Both the position numbers and the translations under genes were made by a program. The notes under the pieces are model-generated. The model was not told the origin of the DNA, searched no databases, and was given only the letters and a program-made list of their open reading frames with translations. DNA of 10,447 bases. Origin: Chitinophagaceae bacterium (GTDB taxonomy: Bacteria; Bacteroidota; Bacteroidia; Chitinophagales; Chitinophagaceae). The DNA is taken from contig JAIEQT010000049.1 in the NCBI GenBank assembly GCA_019747455.1, forward strand, positions 1 to 10,447. The letters are read 5' to 3'. Positions 7,248 through 10,447 of this stretch are shown here, piece by piece; within the stretch, counting starts at the first letter, position 1; each line of letters opens with the position of its first letter.

Positions 7248-7285
7248 TGCGGCTTCGCGCCTTAGCGATTAAATAAATACATACA

Positions 7286-8119
7286 ATGCGACATACATTA
7301 TTAATCATATTAGTGTTCAGTGCCCTTACTTTCTCTTGCAAAACCGTAAAGAAAGTAGCTACTATCCAAGAAGCCTTCACTAAAAAAGATACCGTACAAA
7401 CGGTAATGATTGTAGATGCGCCAAAGGTAGACTCCGCCGCTATTGTAAAAGACATTATGCGCAAAGTGGCTAAGAGTAAAATTGATTTTACAACCTTCAA
7501 TGCCAAAATAAAAGTAGGGTATGAGAGTGCTGAGAACAGCGATACCTATACCGCTAATATCAGTATTAGGAAAGATAGTATCATATATATTCGAATATTA
7601 GGCTCTTTTCTAGGTATTAAGCAAGAAGGATTACAGGTAAAAGTAAAAAGAGATAGTGTTTTCCTATACAAAAAAATAGGAGAGCGATATGTACAAAATC
7701 GCAGTATAGGCTTTTTGCAGGAAGTAACACAAATACCCTTCGACTTTACTACGCTCCAGGATATGATCATTGGTAATCCGGTATTTATTGATAGTAATAT
7801 TGTTTCTTATAAAGATAATGATGCCGGATTATTGGTTTTGATGTTAGGGGATACTTTTAAACATTTGATCACACTGGCACAAGACGATAAAACTATTACA
7901 CATAGTAAACTAGATGATGTTGATATACAAAGAAACAGAACCTGCGATATTACCTATAGTAGTTACGCTCCATTAGGGTCTTATCGGTTCTCGACCTATC
8001 GGAGAGTTGTTGTTTCAGAAAAATCTAAATTGGATATTGAGCTTGATTTCAAAGAGTATAGTATCAACGAACCGTTAAAATATACCTTCGAAATCCCTAA
8101 AAATGCAAAGCATAAGTAA
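7286..8119 (+). CDS. DUF4292-family lipoprotein
   Basis: The 277-residue protein starts with a lipoprotein signal: MRHT, a hydrophobic core, and the lipobox LTFSC with Cys18 as the predicted lipidated residue. The mature chain begins with a basic and polar linker and, from about residue 70, a beta-rich domain (for example FNAKIKVGYESAENSDTYTA, then SIIYIRILGSFLGIKQEGLQVKVKRD as alternating strands). I recognise this as DUF4292, a Bacteroidota family that may share the LolA/LolB-like half-barrel fold, although no function is established. Its neighbours are the dUTPase gene 38 nt upstream and an EnvC-like gene 45 nt downstream, so a role at the cell envelope is plausible. The protein should be anchored in a membrane facing the periplasm, most likely the outer membrane because the residues after Cys18 (KTVKK) are not a classical Asp retention signal; that rule is from E. 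coli and may not hold here. Confidence 0.75.
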   Translation: MRHTLLIILVFSALTFSCKTVKKVATIQEAFTKKDTVQTVMIVDAPKVDSAAIVKDIMRKVAKSKIDFTTFNAKIKVGYESAENSDTYTANISIRKDSIIYIRILGSFLGIKQEGLQVKVKRDSVFLYKKIGERYVQNRSIGFLQEVTQIPFDFTTLQDMIIGNPVFIDSNIVSYKDNDAGLLVLMLGDTFKHLITLAQDDKTITHSKLDDVDIQRNRTCDITYSSYAPLGSYRFSTYRRVVVSEKSKLDIELDFKEYSINEPLKYTFEIPKNAKHK

Positions 8120-8164
8120 TTTAATAACTAATTTTTACGTTCTTTAAAGGCTAATATATAGTGC

Positions 8165-9496
8165 ATGACTTACTCGGGAAAATTTTTTTCAATATTGCTG
8201 GTGCTCGTTTGTACCGCTTCTATGGCTTTTGCACAAACCAGAGAAGAGCTGCAAAAGAAAAGACAGGAATTAGAAAAAGAGATTGAAGAGCTCCGGCAGT
8301 CCTATGCAGAAACCCAAAATAATAAAAAAGCATCCCTCAAGCAATTGGCACTCATTAAGCGGAAAATCAATGCGCGCGAAGATCTGGTGAATGGTATTAA
8401 TAGGGAAGTAAGGCAATTGGATGAAACCATTTACCTGAATGAAAGAGATATTTACAGATTAAAAAAAGAGTTAGATACTTTACGGGTTAAATACGCTAAA
8501 AGTATTGTATTTGCCTACAAAAACAGAGGTAGTTATGAGTACCTTAATTTTCTTTTTTCCGCTACCAATTTTAACGACGCTATCAAGCGTATGGCTTATT
8601 TAAGAAGTTACCGACAAAACAGAGAAACGCAGGCTAATACCATTGCGAAATCAGAGCAATTGCTCACAGAAAAAATTAGTGTATTAAGTGCCAATAAAAA
8701 AGAGAGATTGGGTACGCTCGAAATTCAAAATAAACAACTCAAGGTTTTACAAGAAGATAAAAAAGAGCAAGATGTAGTGGTGGCACAACTCAAAGGAAGA
8801 GAAAAAGAATTAGCTGCCCAAATGAAAGAGCGTGAGAAGCAAAGACAAAAAGTAAATACAGCATTCAATGCTGTAATAAGAAGGGAAATGGAAGATGCAC
8901 GTAGGAAAGATGAAGCACGCAAAAAGCAATTAGACGACCAACGAAAAGCGCAGGCTAAAACAGATGCTGCTGCTAATAATCCGAAAACAAAAAATGCAGT
9001 GGACGAACCTATTACAGGCGTTACCACTACAACGAAAGATAGGAGCTACTCGCCATTAGAAAGCACACCAGAGGGTAGAGAAATGTCAATTAATTTTGAA
9101 AATAACCGTGGTCGCTTACCTTGGCCCGTATCTAATGGAGTTGTTACTATTGAATACGGTGTGCAAGCTATAGAGGGAACTAAATTAAATAGAAAATCAG
9201 ATGGTATAGAAATAGCTGTTCCTGTGGGTACGGCCGTTCGCTGCGTAGCAGACGGGGAAGTAGCACTAGCCGGGGAAGTAGATGGGGAAATGATTGTAAT
9301 TGTAAAGCATGGAAAATATTTCACAGGCTATCAGAATCTTTCCGTTGTTAATGTAAACCGCGGACAAGAAGTGAAAGCAGGCTCTCTGTTAGGTAAATCA
9401 GGAACGTCTATTGATGGTGGTGGCGCCATCGTATTCATGATCATGAATGAACGCAGCCAGTTCCAAAGTCCCCGGCCTTGGCTGAAATCTAAATAA
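8165..9496 (+). CDS. EnvC-like murein hydrolase activator (coiled coil + degenerate M23/LytM domain)
   Basis: The 443-residue protein has a signal peptide (about 1-23, ending MAFA before Gln24), a long charged coiled coil (about 25-265, interrupted by a YLNFLFSATNFNDAIKRMAY segment at 126-145 typical of EnvC/CwlO-like proteins), a low-complexity Ala/Thr/Pro linker (265-315) and a C-terminal LytM domain (316-442). The LytM zinc and catalytic residues are lost: the HxxxD pair is Ser345 and Glu349, the middle His is Asn391, and the HxH pair is Ala421 and Val423. E. coli EnvC has the same kind of inactive domain and activates periplasmic amidases under FtsEX control during septum splitting. A similar role is expected here; a direct endopeptidase activity is unlikely. 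The gene follows the DUF4292 lipoprotein gene, and no FtsEX or amidase gene is in the window. Automatic annotation may call it a metallopeptidase; the residues argue against that. Confidence 0.85.
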   Translation: MTYSGKFFSILLVLVCTASMAFAQTREELQKKRQELEKEIEELRQSYAETQNNKKASLKQLALIKRKINAREDLVNGINREVRQLDETIYLNERDIYRLKKELDTLRVKYAKSIVFAYKNRGSYEYLNFLFSATNFNDAIKRMAYLRSYRQNRETQANTIAKSEQLLTEKISVLSANKKERLGTLEIQNKQLKVLQEDKKEQDVVVAQLKGREKELAAQMKEREKQRQKVNTAFNAVIRREMEDARRKDEARKKQLDDQRKAQAKTDAAANNPKTKNAVDEPITGVTTTTKDRSYSPLESTPEGREMSINFENNRGRLPWPVSNGVVTIEYGVQAIEGTKLNRKSDGIEIAVPVGTAVRCVADGEVALAGEVDGEMIVIVKHGKYFTGYQNLSVVNVNRGQEVKAGSLLGKSGTSIDGGGAIVFMIMNERSQFQSPRPWLKSK

Positions 9497-9500
9497 TTTT

Positions 9501-9565
9501 CAATCTACAGTCTACAATCTTTAATCTCAATCAAAACAGATTGAAGATTAAAGATTCCAGATTTT
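9501..9565. repeat. Inverted pair of 7-nt repeat arrays forming a long hairpin
   Basis: The left array reads CAATCTA, CAGTCTA, CAATCTT, TAATCTC (9501-9528) and the right array AGATTGA, AGATTAA, AGATTCC, AGATTTT (9538-9565). Each has a strict 7-nt period, and the right units are the reverse complement of the left type. Positions 9516-9532 pair with 9539-9556 in 17 base pairs with one bulged A (9544) and a 6-nt loop (AAAACA). The hairpin begins 20 nt after the EnvC-like stop codon, so it could act as a bidirectional transcription or mRNA end, though most pairs are A-T and no long U-run directly follows. It is the main structure in the 98-nt spacer before glpK. Confidence 0.75.
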
Positions 9566-9567
9566 AA

Positions 9568-10447
<880 letters not shown>

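Noticed and set aside
7249..7261. Possible terminator hairpin after dut
   Set aside because: Only three-base-pair stems (GCG/CGC or GGC/GCC) can form and no T-run follows.
7150..7506. 118-codon - strand frame over the dut/DUF4292 junction
   Set aside because: Both + strand genes here are well supported by motifs; the antisense frame is explained by their codon composition.
8725..9027. 100-codon - strand frame rich in Ser, Leu and Cys
   Set aside because: It is the complement of the Lys/Glu-rich coiled coil of the EnvC-like protein, which regularly produces open antisense frames.

Overview
The window looks like chromosomal DNA from a member of the Bacteroidota, possibly a Chitinophagaceae-type genome (the family level is a guess). 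The reasons are a DUF4292 lipoprotein, a Bacteroidota-style Wzi-like outer-membrane barrel with its helical N-terminal domain, an EnvC-like protein next to DUF4292, moderately AT-rich DNA, no clear Shine-Dalgarno sequences, and TAnnTTTG-type promoter elements. Coding density is high, no intergenic gap exceeds 100 bases, and I see no tRNA, rRNA, CRISPR array or transposase.

Left part (1-6738): surface-polysaccharide genes. On the + strand are the 3' part of a fused DprE1-DprE2-type epimerase (FAD oxidase plus short-chain reductase in one chain) and, 13 nt downstream, a multi-membrane GT-C glycosyltransferase. In the known pathway DprE1 and DprE2 make polyprenyl-phosphoryl-D-arabinose, the donor for GT-C arabinosyltransferases, so the pair could make and use a lipid-linked pentose; this is an inference. 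Convergent to them, read on the - strand in the order methyltransferase, polyprenyl-phosphate glycosyl-1-phosphate transferase, Wzi-like barrel, are genes for starting and surface-anchoring a polysaccharide. The GT-C and Wzi genes overlap by 16 nt at their 3' ends.

Right part (6813-10447): housekeeping genes on the + strand, namely dUTPase, a DUF4292 lipoprotein, an EnvC-like murein hydrolase activator whose LytM domain has lost its zinc ligands, and the first 284 codons of glycerol kinase, which runs off the window. The 74-nt gap at 6739-6812 is a divergent promoter region separating the two halves.

The most unusual non-coding structure is in two intergenic spacers. At 9501-9565 two arrays of 7-nt units face each other and form a long hairpin. 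At 4525-4598 a perfect GC-rich palindrome is nested in further inverted repeats and followed by four 7-nt units that run through a stop codon. The two share a (G/A)TCTA core and a 7-nt period and may belong to one dispersed repeat class. No wholly new defence or mobile system is evident. The best leads are the DprE1-DprE2 fusion with its GT-C partner and these heptamer repeats.
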